Of a stretch of 64,000 nt of DNA, positions 45,501-57,500 are shown piece after piece. A program made the position numbers and the translations under genes. Each line of letters begins with the position of its first letter. The stretch's first letter is position 1. The stretch lies in contig NZ_AOHO01000078.1 in NCBI RefSeq assembly GCF_000342005.1, positions 186,001 to 250,000 on the forward strand, in the 5' to 3' direction. The notes under the pieces were generated by a model, which saw only the letters and a program-made list of their open reading frames with translations, searched no databases and had not been told where the DNA came from. The DNA is from Amycolatopsis decaplanina DSM 44594 (GTDB lineage Bacteria > Actinomycetota > Actinomycetes > Mycobacteriales > Pseudonocardiaceae).

Positions 45501-48500
45501 TCGAGCCCGGCCTGCACGTGTTCGACATAGCCGTTCACGTCGAAACGGGCGGGCGCCGCGAAGTTCAACCGGACCGTGTACTCCTGCACCCACTTGCCCG
45601 GCGACACCTCGTACCGGCCGTGGTCATAGGCGATCGGGTGCCGCCACCGGCCCGCCGCGGCCCGCGGCGCCGCCTCCATGACCGTCGGCCCGGTGTCCTC
45701 ACCGAACACGGTGACTGGGACGGCCCGCGAGCGCGCGGCGTCGAGTTCCGTCCTGGTCACCGGTTCGGGGTCGGTCATCCATTCCGCGGTAGCCGCCTTG
45801 CTGTGGGCCCAGGCAGGGTCGTCGAGGATCGGGTGTTTCGCGGGCAGCAGTTCGGTGGTGATGGTCGGTGCGTTCACCAGCCGTTCCGGCCCGGTCTTCC
45901 CGAGTGTCTGATGCCCGGGACCGCGCAGCTCCCAGTCCACCCGTAATTCGACCGTGCCCGGACGCGAGGGCGGCGTCGATTCGAGGCTCGGGACTACACC
46001 GAGGTCAGCGGCCGTGGTCGGCACGCCGCGCAGCCTGCTCGCGTGCTCGGTGATGGCACCTGTCAGCACCCGCGCCGCCTGTGCCGCGAAGTCGGCGTTG
46101 TCACCCGCGCGCAGCGTGACCACCGGCGGCGCGAAACCCTGGGTGGCTCGGGTGAAGGCGTGCTCGGCCAGGGACCGCGCCTGCTCTGCCAGCGCGCTCG
46201 TCTGATCCGGGGCCAGGCCGGCCTGTCCAGGCTGTTGCTCGATGACCAGTTCCGGTGCGTCGAGGCGCAGGAAGGCGCCACGTTCGGCCGCCAGGTCGTC
46301 CACCTCGGATCCCCAAGGTGTGTCACGGCTGGTGGAAGCTTCCTCCGGCAGCCGCGCTCCCTTGTTCTCAGGCTCATCCACGGAGTTCATCTGCTCGGCC
46401 CGCCGTTTCGCGAACTGCCGCAGACCTTCCATCCGCCGGTTCAGGAGGACGTCCTCGTCGAAGGCGGAGCCGTGACGCTCCAGGGGCTTCTGAGCGGCGC
46501 TGTCTGAGCCGACGTCCGTCCGGGATCCACGGACATGCTCGGTCGGCGCGCTCCCGGTCACGGTCGAGTTGTTCGCCGGCTGCCCCGGTACAAGGAGGGC
46601 GAACGCCTCGTTGAGCGCCCTGATGGCCTTCTCACTCAAGTCCGTGTCCGCCCAGGCGATCTCCCTCTCCCCGAGTTCCGCGGGAGGGAGTACGACGTCG
46701 AGTGTCACGCGGCGCGGGGTGCTCGCATCCACGCCGGTGCGCGGGGACATCTCGGCCGGAACGACGTGGGTGACGATGTCGTCGGGATCGACGGGCAGGC
46801 CGAGCCGGGCCATCCGCGGTACCTCCGACTCCACCTCGGTCCGGAACACCGCCGCGACGGCATTCGCATCGTCCTGGCTTTGGAACCAGGTGATCGTCGC
46901 GTCAGGCAGAGCGACCCCGTTCCGGTGCCGCCACGCCGCCGCCCTGACCACCCGCCGCGCCGCTTCGCGTATGTCCTCGATCTCGATTCCGGCCAGGGTC
47001 CCGCCGTCACCGGTGAAGCCGACCGTCACCGGGCCGATTTTGCTCGCCGCGAGATCGCCCAGGGGTACCGGCGGGTCGGACGCCTCGCCGTACGGGAGTG
47101 CCTCGGTGAAATGTCCGTCCTTCTCCTTGAACCTGCGGATGCTGGTCGTATCCGCCACATAGACGGTGTCGGTGGCGCCGTAGCCCTTGACCGGCTTCCG
47201 CACCAGCTTTCGCCACTCCACGACGTAATGCAGGGCGGGAGCGCCGACAGCTCCATTGGCCGGAGAGTTCAGTGAGCACTGCCCCAGCACGACCGGGCTC
47301 TCGGTATCCGGCGCGGCCCGCCGATAGATCTCGCTGCCGTACACGATGTGCGCGGCCGTCCGCCCGGTGACGGCCACCTCGTCCCCGATGTGTTGTGGCC
47401 GATCGGTCTTCAGCGCGACCTGCATCGCCTCTTCGAGGCCATGGCCGTCGAGGAACCAAGGTCGCCGTGGACTTCCCGCCCACGGTGCAAGGTAGGGCGC
47501 CAGTCCAGTGATCATCGCGCCACTCGCGTCCCGCTCGGTCGTCCGCCGGAAGAAGTACGACTGCCGCACCGCGGAATCGTTGAAGGCGGCCAAAAACATG
47601 TAGTGAGCGTCTTCCTCGTGGAGGGGGAAGAACTGCCCGTGGACACCGAGAAGGTCACTGGCCATGGCGTAGCTGAGGACCTCGTCCGGCGTTGGAGCCA
47701 GCGGCTCATCGACCTCGAAAACGTTCTGATACACCGTGATCCGGCCGTCGGCGGACAGTCTGAACCGGGCCGGGGGCTGGTAGACGGAGCGAGAGAAGCC
47801 GCCGTGCCGCAAACCGCGGGCGATCTCGCCGAGCCCGGTTGCCCTGCCGTTCAGGGCGGCGACCACCAGTGACCTGTCGTGGACCAAACCTTTGCCCCGG
47901 CCCAGCAACTCCCGCAGATCGGGATCTGCGCGCACGATCTTCACCAGCTCCGCCGGGGTGAGCGAAAGAGGCACCCCGTCCGTGCGAATGGACCGGTAAC
48001 CGTGCGGGCCAACCCCGGTCAGCAGGAACCCTGGCAGCACCTGCCACGGGGAGTTCACCGCGTAAGGTTCCCTATGGCCGTCTGCGAGCAAGAACTTCCG
48101 GAGGCGGTCCGCGGTGGCCCTCTCAGCCCACTGCTTGGCGCTTGCGTAGTACAGCTGGTCACCGGGGAAGCGCACGAACAGCGCGACCGGGTCGCCACCG
48201 GCGTTCATCAGCACCGCAGTCCGCAGATCCCCGGCCCGCAACTCCGACACCTTCACGAAGTCCGACTGACCGCTCGTGACGATCCGGCCCGATTCGAGCT
48301 TCGCGTCACCTGTGGACGCGAACACGTCGTTGTAGAGACCCCTGTCTCGCAAGGCGCCTGCAAGGTCGAAGCCCAGGCCTCCGAAGTTCACTCGGTGGCC
48401 GCCGTCCCGCGCCACCAGTACCACCGGCCGCCCCGGGTCCGTCTTCAGCGCGTGCCGGAACAGCGGATCACTCAGCAGCAGTTGCCCGAGGTCACGGCCA

Positions 48501-51500
48501 TCCAGTTCCAGCTGTACACCGGCCTCGAGGAGAATCCTGACGAAGGTCCCGTCCACTGAGTCCGCGGCCACGATCACTGGCTCCTCCGAACCCCATACCC
48601 CATTCAGGGCAAGTCGGCCGCTCGCAGCGGCCGCGGCGAAGTTCTCCAGCATCGCCCTTTCCAGCGCGCCACCCGGTACCGGGAAGCCCCACACCGATCC
48701 CGACGCCACGAGTGTCACGTCCTGCCAGGAGGGCACACCGCTTTCGACGATCTTCGCACCACGAGGGAACTCGACCACCATGGTCTTGGCGAATTTGAAC
48801 TTACCCGCGTAGTCGTAGGCCTTCCACGGCCCCGCCAGCTCACGCAGTCTCGCCAGCAGCCTGGCATTGGCCGCGCTCGACCTTCCGATCCCCACACGTG
48901 GGTTCCGGGTGAACACGAGGAGAGGAGGACGGACCCCTCCCCCTGTCATCTGCCGGAACATCGAAGACTTGTAGACGAGTTCCGCCGCTGCCGAGGGGAG
49001 CACATACCGGACACTGCCATCGCTCAGTGGCGCGGCGAAGCTGCCGCCCTCCTCGTCGAGCAGGAGCGCGACCGGGCGTGTCCGCTTCCCGTCGGTCGCC
49101 GATGCCCAGGGCTGTATAGCGGTCCGCGTCCGCCGCTTGCCTTCGCTGTCCGCGTAGACCTCATGCCGGGCACGCAGAGTATGGTCGTTCACCAGGAGCC
49201 CCCGGCTTCGCAGGTCTTGGCCGAGGCGTTCCGCTGAAGCGAAGCCCATACCGAACTGACGTTTGCCGACACCCTCCAGCGGAATCCACCGGAGATCATC
49301 CGGCCGGATCTCCGCGACCATCGAGAACCTTCCGTCCTGCAGGGGCACCGCCCGTCCGGAGTCGACGATGGTCAGCGGCTGGGACGCCGCCAGCACGGTG
49401 CGGAAAGGCCCGCCGCCCCGCAACGCCTCGGCGAATTCCTTCGCCGCCCGCAAACCGGCATCCGGTTGTGTCAAATCCGCCGCGATCAGCGTCACCGGTA
49501 CCTTCGGATCCCGTGCGAGCGCCCGGAACCGCAGCGAATTCCGCACGTGCCGCGCAAGCGTGGCACCGTCGACCACAGTGCCGTTGAGCATGAAGCCACC
49601 GTCACGTCCCTCGGCGAACACGCGGAACGCCCGACGCTTGCCCTCCCTCTCCATCGCCTGGTGCAGCTGCTCCCAGCGGCCCGCCTCCTGGACCAGCGAA
49701 TCGAAACCGATCGCGCCCACGGACGACGCCGTGGGCCCATGAGCGGACCCGCGGGGGGCGGTCTGCACCGCCACGTCGACAGTGATCGTGCTCTGCACGG
49801 TGGCCAGGGTCCGGACGTGCGGCACGGGCCCGGCGCCCTCGAGTTCCGCGCGCAGCAAGGCGGCGACGAACTCGGCCCCCGGCCCCAGCCCGCGGACCGT
49901 CACCCGCGGCATCGGCAATCCATCGGCCTGCTGGAATCCGGCGGACGCTCTCAGCGTGTCCACCAAGGTCCGCATTTCCTGCTGCGGTTCCGGGCCGTCC
50001 AGACGCAACGGCTGGCCGCGCACCTCGAAAACGCGCTGTCTGCCGAGTTCGGCGTTCACCGTGTCGCGCAGCACCTGGTCCTCGTCCACAAAGTACTCGA
50101 ACGAGGATGTCCGGGACGACGAAGCCGGGGACGCGGTGGTGGGGGCGGGCCCGGTACCGGAAGTCAGCCCCAAGCCGGAGAACTCCCGCACCGGCGCGGA
50201 GCGGGAGTTCTCCGTCGTTGGGGGAAGCACCTCCGGTTCACCGGTTTCGGTCCCATCGACCCGGTAGTCGTCCGGTAGCTCCTCTATCCGGCTACTGGTG
50301 CCGTACTGAATGCCTCCCACGGCGTTCGGTGTCGAGTGGACGAAACCGGCGTGTTTGACAGGGGCAGGAGGAACCTCACCGGGTGGTAACGCCTCGACGA
50401 AGTCCCCGTCGCGGACATTGAATCGCGTCGTGTGGTCCTGCTGGACGCGATTGGTCGCAGCGAAAACGGATACCGGCCCCTCGCCCTCTTCCCAGCCAAG
50501 CCTCACCAGGTACGCCGGTGTCCTGCCACCGGGGGCGGCCGCGCTGGAGTTCACCGAGCACTGGAACAACACCAGGTTGCTGGCCGGGGAAGGGTTGTGC
50601 GCTCGGTAGATCTCGCTCAGATAGTGCACCGGCGCCATGTCGAGACCGGAGAGCCACACCTGGTCACCGAGAACGAACTCGTGATCGGTGGGCATCGCCA
50701 CGAAGAAGCCGAGTGGGTCGCCGTGGCCGAGGGAGCTCCAGGTCCGCCGCCCAGTCCAGGGCGCCCGGAAGCTTTCGTGCCGCGTCTGTAGCGTGCCGGA
50801 CTGGTCGATGGTTCGGGAAATCCGGACGTACTCCTGCGTTCTGACGTCTCCGCCGTGAAGGCCGGCCAGCTCCATCGGCCCGCCGTCGAAGTCCCGGGAT
50901 GGGAAGTACTGGCCGAAAGTGCCTCGCCGGGAATTGGTCAGCGGACGGCTGACCATCAGCCACGGGGCGGGCAGGGAGGGAAGGTAGGTCTGGATCTCCC
51001 CGCTGATCTGGATCTCGCCGGTCGGCAGGAACGAGACCGGCCCGGTGACCCGGTAGAAGACGCGCCGGTAGCCGCCCGGCACCATCCCGTCGGCGAACGT
51101 GACCAGGTCCGCCCGATCGGAGCCCTGATCGATCAGCAACACCGGCGTCTTCGACCCTGACGGCCCGTACTCCCTGCCGAGGAACGTACGCAAATCCGGG
51201 TCGTCACGCTGCGACTGGGCCAACGCGCTCGCCGGGAATACCGCCGCCTTACCGTCATTCCAGACGAACCGGTATCCCCCCTGCGGACGCCGGGCGGCCA
51301 CCACTATTACCGGTGGATCGTCCGGACTCCAGGGAAGAGGCACCGGACTGCCATCGGGGCCGACGAGTCGCAGGGTTTTGGCGGTAGTGCTGTTCGCCCA
51401 GGCCGAAACCTGCGCCATGGCCGCGTCGTTGTCCGGCCAATGGACGACTCGGACCAGGGGGGCGCCGTCGGCACCGCGGATCGAGGAGACCCGCACATCA

Positions 51501-54500
51501 CCCGCACGCAGGGTGGAGACCCGGACAAACCCTCCGTCGAGCGGCAGACGTAGCCCGTGCTCGTCCACCGCGACAGCGGAAATGGGGGCGTAGACATGGT
51601 TGAAGAGATTTTGTCTCCTCAACGCACCGGCGAAATCGAACCCGAAACCACCGTGGTTTACCCGGCTTCCGGTGGCGTACCCGAGAAGCACGACCGACCG
51701 AGCAGGGTCCTGCACCAGCGCCCGGAATCCTGGGAGTTCCAGCAGGATCTCCGCGACCGTAGCGCCACCGGCCTCGCTCAGCATCCCATCGGACATCCCG
51801 AGCTTGGCGTACTTCGCGAGAGCGTCAGGCACCACGAACACCGGTTCCCGCGCCCCCCAAGGGCCGGCCACCGACACCGTACCTGCCAGCACCCCCGCCG
51901 CGAACTGGCGCAATGCCCTGGCCTGTCTGGTTTTCTCGTCGTTCGGGAACCCGAACACCGGCCCGTGCTGCTCGATTCGGACATCCGACGCGCGGAGAGG
52001 GTGGGACACGAAACCGCTACCCAAGACCTGGAAGTAGCCGAAGGGTTTGGTCGGCACGAAAGGCCCGGAGACGCTGAAGAAGTGCATGGGCCCGGCCAGC
52101 CGGCGCAGGGCGGCCAGGAGGCGCTGGTTGAGCTGGTCCGCGGCCGAAGGCACCGGCGTCACGGTGAACAGCACGTGCGGCGGACGCACGCTCGCGGCCG
52201 CCTGGGCAAAGAAAGCGCCGGCTACCAACGAATGTGCCATTTCGACCGGTCCGAGCTCAAACCCCTGTCCATGATCGCCCTTGGCCGAGTAGGTCGAGGG
52301 CGTGACTCCGCCGCTCTCCAAGAACAGGAAGCGCGGCCGGGCACGACCGCCGGTGGTCGCCGACGCCCACTCCTGAACCTGCTCGACGACCACCGGGTGG
52401 CCACCGCGGTCGAAACCGGGCCGTCCCACGCTCCGCGCGGATACGTCGGTGGCCATCGTCATGACTTGGGAAACGACGTCGGTCTGACGGTCGTCGGTGA
52501 AGAACGCGGCACCGTTCTCCCTGCCGTGCGCGTTGATCAGCGGCTTCGAGCGCAGTCGCGAAGGTGGCGAAGAGACGATTCGGCGATCCTCCACATCCGG
52601 CAGATACGGAGTGCCGTTCAGATCGGCGACGGGTCCGGCGGACAAGAACGATACGAGCCGATACTCCTCTCCGCGGTTCAACTGCTCGGCGAAGCGACCA
52701 GCCTCGTACACGAGCGTCGACACATCCGCTGTGCCATCGACGACCAGAACCACTTCGGCATCCGGATCCCACACGAGCATGTCCTGGTAACTCTCGGCTT
52801 CCCGGACCAGCATGACCAGAGCCGCCGTGTCGACCACCTCGCCGTCGACGACGAACCCGCGCTCGTGGGCGGTCGCGAAGACGAAGAACGGCCGCGCCCC
52901 CGCCTCAGGCCCGACCGGCAACGACGCATAGACCCGCTCCCAGAACCCGGCGTCCGCGCCATCCGCCATCAACAGCAATCCACCGGAAACCCCCGGCCGA
53001 GACTGGAGGTAAACGATCGAGCCGGCCTGTTCCACCTGGCCGATCGAATCCACATCCAAAGCGGATCGAGCGGTCTCCTGCCTGCCGATCGCCCCCCTCG
53101 AGGAAGAAGTCTCCCGGTAGGTACCAGAAAGCTGGGCGGCCGGGTTCACGGCCTGCCCCGGAGCAAGAGGGGCGAAGGCCTTGTTGAGCGCGAAAACGGC
53201 GATGTCCTGGTTGCCGTGGATGTCGACCAGACGAAGGGCTTCCTCACCGAGTTCGTGTTGCGGCATGGTGACCTCGATTTTGCCGTTCGGCCCGGCTTCA
53301 GACGTCGTCTCGACGCCGGTGATCGACACCCGGACCTGCTCCGGCCGGATTTCCAGGCCCAGGTCGGCCAAGCGCGCGGATTCGGCGCGCAGCTCGTCGT
53401 GGAACACTCTGTTCAGGGCGTTCGCCCGCTCCTTGCCCGTCTTCCGGGCGCGTCCGGCAGCACCCAGGATTCCGATCTTGCCGAAGCCGGTGATCGTCAC
53501 CTCCGGCAGTTCCACGCCATTGCGCGAACGCCAGGCCGAGGCTCGCGCCACCTTTCGTGCGACCTCGCGCACCAGCGCGGCCTCGGTTTCCAGCACCGCC
53601 TTGCTCGTGGTCGGGAAAGTGATCTCCACCGGCTCGATCCGGTTCGCCGCGAGATCGGCCAGCTCGACCTCCTGAGCGAGGTCCTCGTCCGGTAGGGCTT
53701 CGGCGAACACTCCGGACTTCGCGACCGAAAGGCTGGCGTTCGACTCGCTGATAAAGACCTCGTCGGTGGCCCCGAAGACGCGGCCGGTTCTGCCCACGGT
53801 TCGCTGTCCCTCGGCCTTGAACTGTTCCGCGGGCGTCGCGTCCGTGGCGCTCGGTGCCGCCATCGTCAGACAGTGTTTGATCGCCACCGGGGCGGCGGGG
53901 TCGACGCCGGCTTTCCGGAACACCTCACTGCCGAACGCGATCTGAGCCGCGATACCCCCACTGACCAGCACGGTGTCGCCGAAGTGGAAGGGCCGATCGG
54001 TCTTCAGCGCGAACGCGAATCCTGTCCGGTGGCCGTGGCCTTCCAAGGACCACACCGGTAGCTTGCTACCCGCCCACCGGGCGACCACCGGGACGTGGCG
54101 TTCGGTCTCGCCCTCTGCCTGATCCTTCACCCGGCGGAAGTAGTACCGCTGCCATGCCGGAGAGTCGTGCCGCGCGGCCAGGAACATGCTCTGCGCGTCC
54201 TGCTCCGTCAGGGGGAAGAACTCGCCGTGAACACCGAGGCTTTCGTTGGCCATGGCGTAGCCGACGACGCCCTCCGGCCTGGGCGGGGCGGGCTGGGTTT
54301 CGAGAGTCCCACCGGAGGTGGCGAAGCCCCCGCTCTTAGATAGCGTGAGTGTGCCCCGGGGATGATGAACGGCGCGCGAGTAGCCGCCGGAAGGCAGCGA
54401 CCGGGCGAATTCGCCTGCCCCCTTCGTTTCCCCGTTCAGCGCGGCTAACACCAGCGACCGGAAGTCGGATCCGAGGCTACGGTCCAGCGCGTCTCGCAGA

Positions 54501-57500
54501 CCGGGATCGTTTCGCACGATCCGGCCCAGCTCCAGCTGGGTGAGTTGTTGGGGCACTCCGTCCTTGCGGATGGCCTGGGAACCGCGGTCTCCGGTGCCGT
54601 GGAACACGAACATCGGGATGGTGCCGGCTGTCCATGGTGACTTCACCCTGGTGGAAGCGGCGTCGGTACTGTACTTCCTCAGCCGATCGGCCGTCGTGTT
54701 CTCAGCCCACGTAACGGCCCGGGCGAAGTCCGCGGCGTCTCCCGGGTACCGTACGAACAGCGCCACCGGCTTGTCGTTGCTGTCTCGCAGTACGTCGGTT
54801 CGCACGTCACCGACGCGAAGTTCGGACACCTTCGCGAACCCGGCCGGGTCGCCCGCGACCCTCCGGTCCGACTCGAGCTTCACATCGCCGACCGGGGAAT
54901 AGACATCGTTGTAGAACTTCTGCGCCCGCAACGCTCCCGCGAAGTCGAAACCCAGGTGTCCGAAGTTGACCCGGGCCCCACCGTTGCGGGCGACCAGCAC
55001 CACCGGCCGGTCCGGATCACTCGCCAGTTGCCGCCGGAAGGCCGGATCGGCCAGCATCATCTCCCCGAGTTGCTTGCCGTCGAGCTCGAGAACAGCCCCT
55101 GTTTTCGTGCCGATGCGGGCGAAAGTCCCGTCTGGGGAATCGACCGAGACGATCAAAGGTTTCTTCGCTGCCCACACCCCGTCGAGATCGGCGGCGCCGC
55201 TCTTGACCGCGTCCACGAAATCCTTCAGGGCCGCTGGTTCCCGCATGCCACCGGGAACGGGAAAACCGAACACGCCGTCCGACGACACGTGCGTCAATTC
55301 CGCCAACGACGGCGGAGAGCTCTCGGCGAATACGGCACCCGGCAACACGGTCAGCATCGAAAAATAGTCGTAGAAGAACGAACCGGTGAGGTCGTAGGTC
55401 AGCCGGGGCCCGGTCAGCGCACGCAGCTTGGCCAGCAACCGCCTGTTCGCCGTTCTCAGTGGGGTTTGTTCCTCTCGGTCGGTCCCCGAGAGCACCACCA
55501 GCGGCGGCCGCGTCGGACCTGGGTTCAGCGTCTGAAACGCGGTGGACTTCGCCAGCAGCTCCGCGGTCACCTCTGGAGTGAGGGCCTCCTCGGTTCCGTT
55601 CGACAAGGGAGCCGAGAAGTTGTCTCCGCTGAGGTTGAGCAAAAGCATCCTGGGACGGGCCCGTATGCCTTCCGTGGCCGCGGCCCACCGCGAGGTGGTC
55701 GGCTTTTTGTGGTCTGTTCCGGATGAGATCTCGACCACCGTCCGCAGGCTGTGGTCGCTGGTCATCGCCAGGTCCGCCGCGTAGGCCGTAGCGGCATCCT
55801 CGTCGGTCTTGAAGCCCATACCGAACAGCTGGCCGTTGACGTCTTTGAAGGGCGCCCACAGCACGTCGTCCGGCTGGATCGCCGAAACCCTCAAATAGGA
55901 GCCATAAATGTGTATTTGTCCCTTTTCGTCCGGTTTGATCCATCCGGTCGCGATGGTCACCCTGCGATACGGCCCGTCGCCCCGCAGGGCCTCCGCGAAC
56001 TCCTTCGCCGCCGCGATGCCCTGGACCCCCGCCCCGATCAAGGTCACCGGCACCGACGGGTTGCCGGCACGCTCCTGGAACGCCGGCGAATTCCGGACAT
56101 GGCGGGCCAGGGCAGTGCCGTCGATCAACGCGCCGCCGACAAGGAACTTGCCGTCTCGACCGGTGACATAGACGTGGAAGGGTTTGGCCACGGTCCGCTC
56201 GCGGGACGGTGTGGCATGCAGGCGCTCCCAAGTGGCGTTCTCCGCGGAGGGGCCCGAATCGAAGCTGAGCCCGCCGGCCGTGGTCACCGTCGGCTCATAC
56301 GAGGAGCCCTTCGGAATCTCGTCCAACGACACCTCGACGGTGACCGGACCGGAGATCCCCAGGCCGACCACGATGTCCGCCATCGGCTGCGCCGGGTCGC
56401 CGCTCAGCTCCGCCCGCAGCTGATCCGCGACAACCTGTGCATCCCCCGGCGCACCCGAGATGTCGACCCGCACCGCCAGTCTGTCTGCCCGCTGGAGCAT
56501 GGTCACGGACCGCAGAGCGCCGGCCAGCTTCCGCAGAGCGTGCTGGCTAGCGGGAGTCAACATTCGCGGCGCCGAGGGGTCCACGGCAAAAACCCGCTGT
56601 CCGGAGAGTTCCGCCCGCAGGGCCTCGATACCGCCGTCCGACGAGAAAGTGTCACCCGGCCCGGATCCAGCGTCCGGATCGCTGACCACTTCATTTCCGG
56701 TCCGCGGTGCGGAGAAGACCACGGAGCCCTCCGCGGGTTCGACACCATCCGCCAACGGCAGCACCGTCCCGTCCCGCCGCACCTCCACCCGGGTGTCGAA
56801 ACCGTGGACATCGCCCCGGAAACCGGCGTCATGGAACAGCTCGGCCAGCGTGACCACCCGGTTGCCGTATCGCGGGCTACTCACCCGGCAGCTGAGGAAC
56901 ACCAGGGACGACCGTTGCAGCAGGCCCGCGTCGCCCGGCAAAGCGATGCCGGAGAGCAAGCGCACCACCGAGCGCTCGTCCAGCGATACGACGCGGCCGC
57001 TCCTGGTTCGGACCGAGAAGCCGTTTTCGCCGTGATGCAACGGAACGCTGAACTCCCCCGGCGACACGGCGCGGTTCTCGAACGCCTCCAGCAACACGCC
57101 TCGTTCCCAGTCCGAATGCGGGAACCCCACGCCCACCACCACGCCGGAACGCGAACGTAACGGGACGAAGTCCACTTCGGACGGATCGAAATCCCGCACT
57201 GAAGCGAGTTCTGGTCGCGGCGCGGCCGGCATCTCGGAGGCCAGTGTCTCCGGCGGCGCCTCGGCGTAGGACCTCGCGACGGTGAACATGTTCCGAAGGG
57301 CGTGGTGCGCGTCGTCGCGGACATCGTGTCGCCGGGCCGCGGCCCCCAGAATGTCGTTGACGCCCGGCCAGCCGAGCAACGCGACCATCTCGGCACGTTC
57401 CCACGCCGCGCCGGGCTGTTCCCCATCGAGGAAGGTGTGATAGGCGAGCGCGCTCAACATGAGGTTGTGCAGCGGGAACCGCCGCGCGAGTTCGTCCGGG

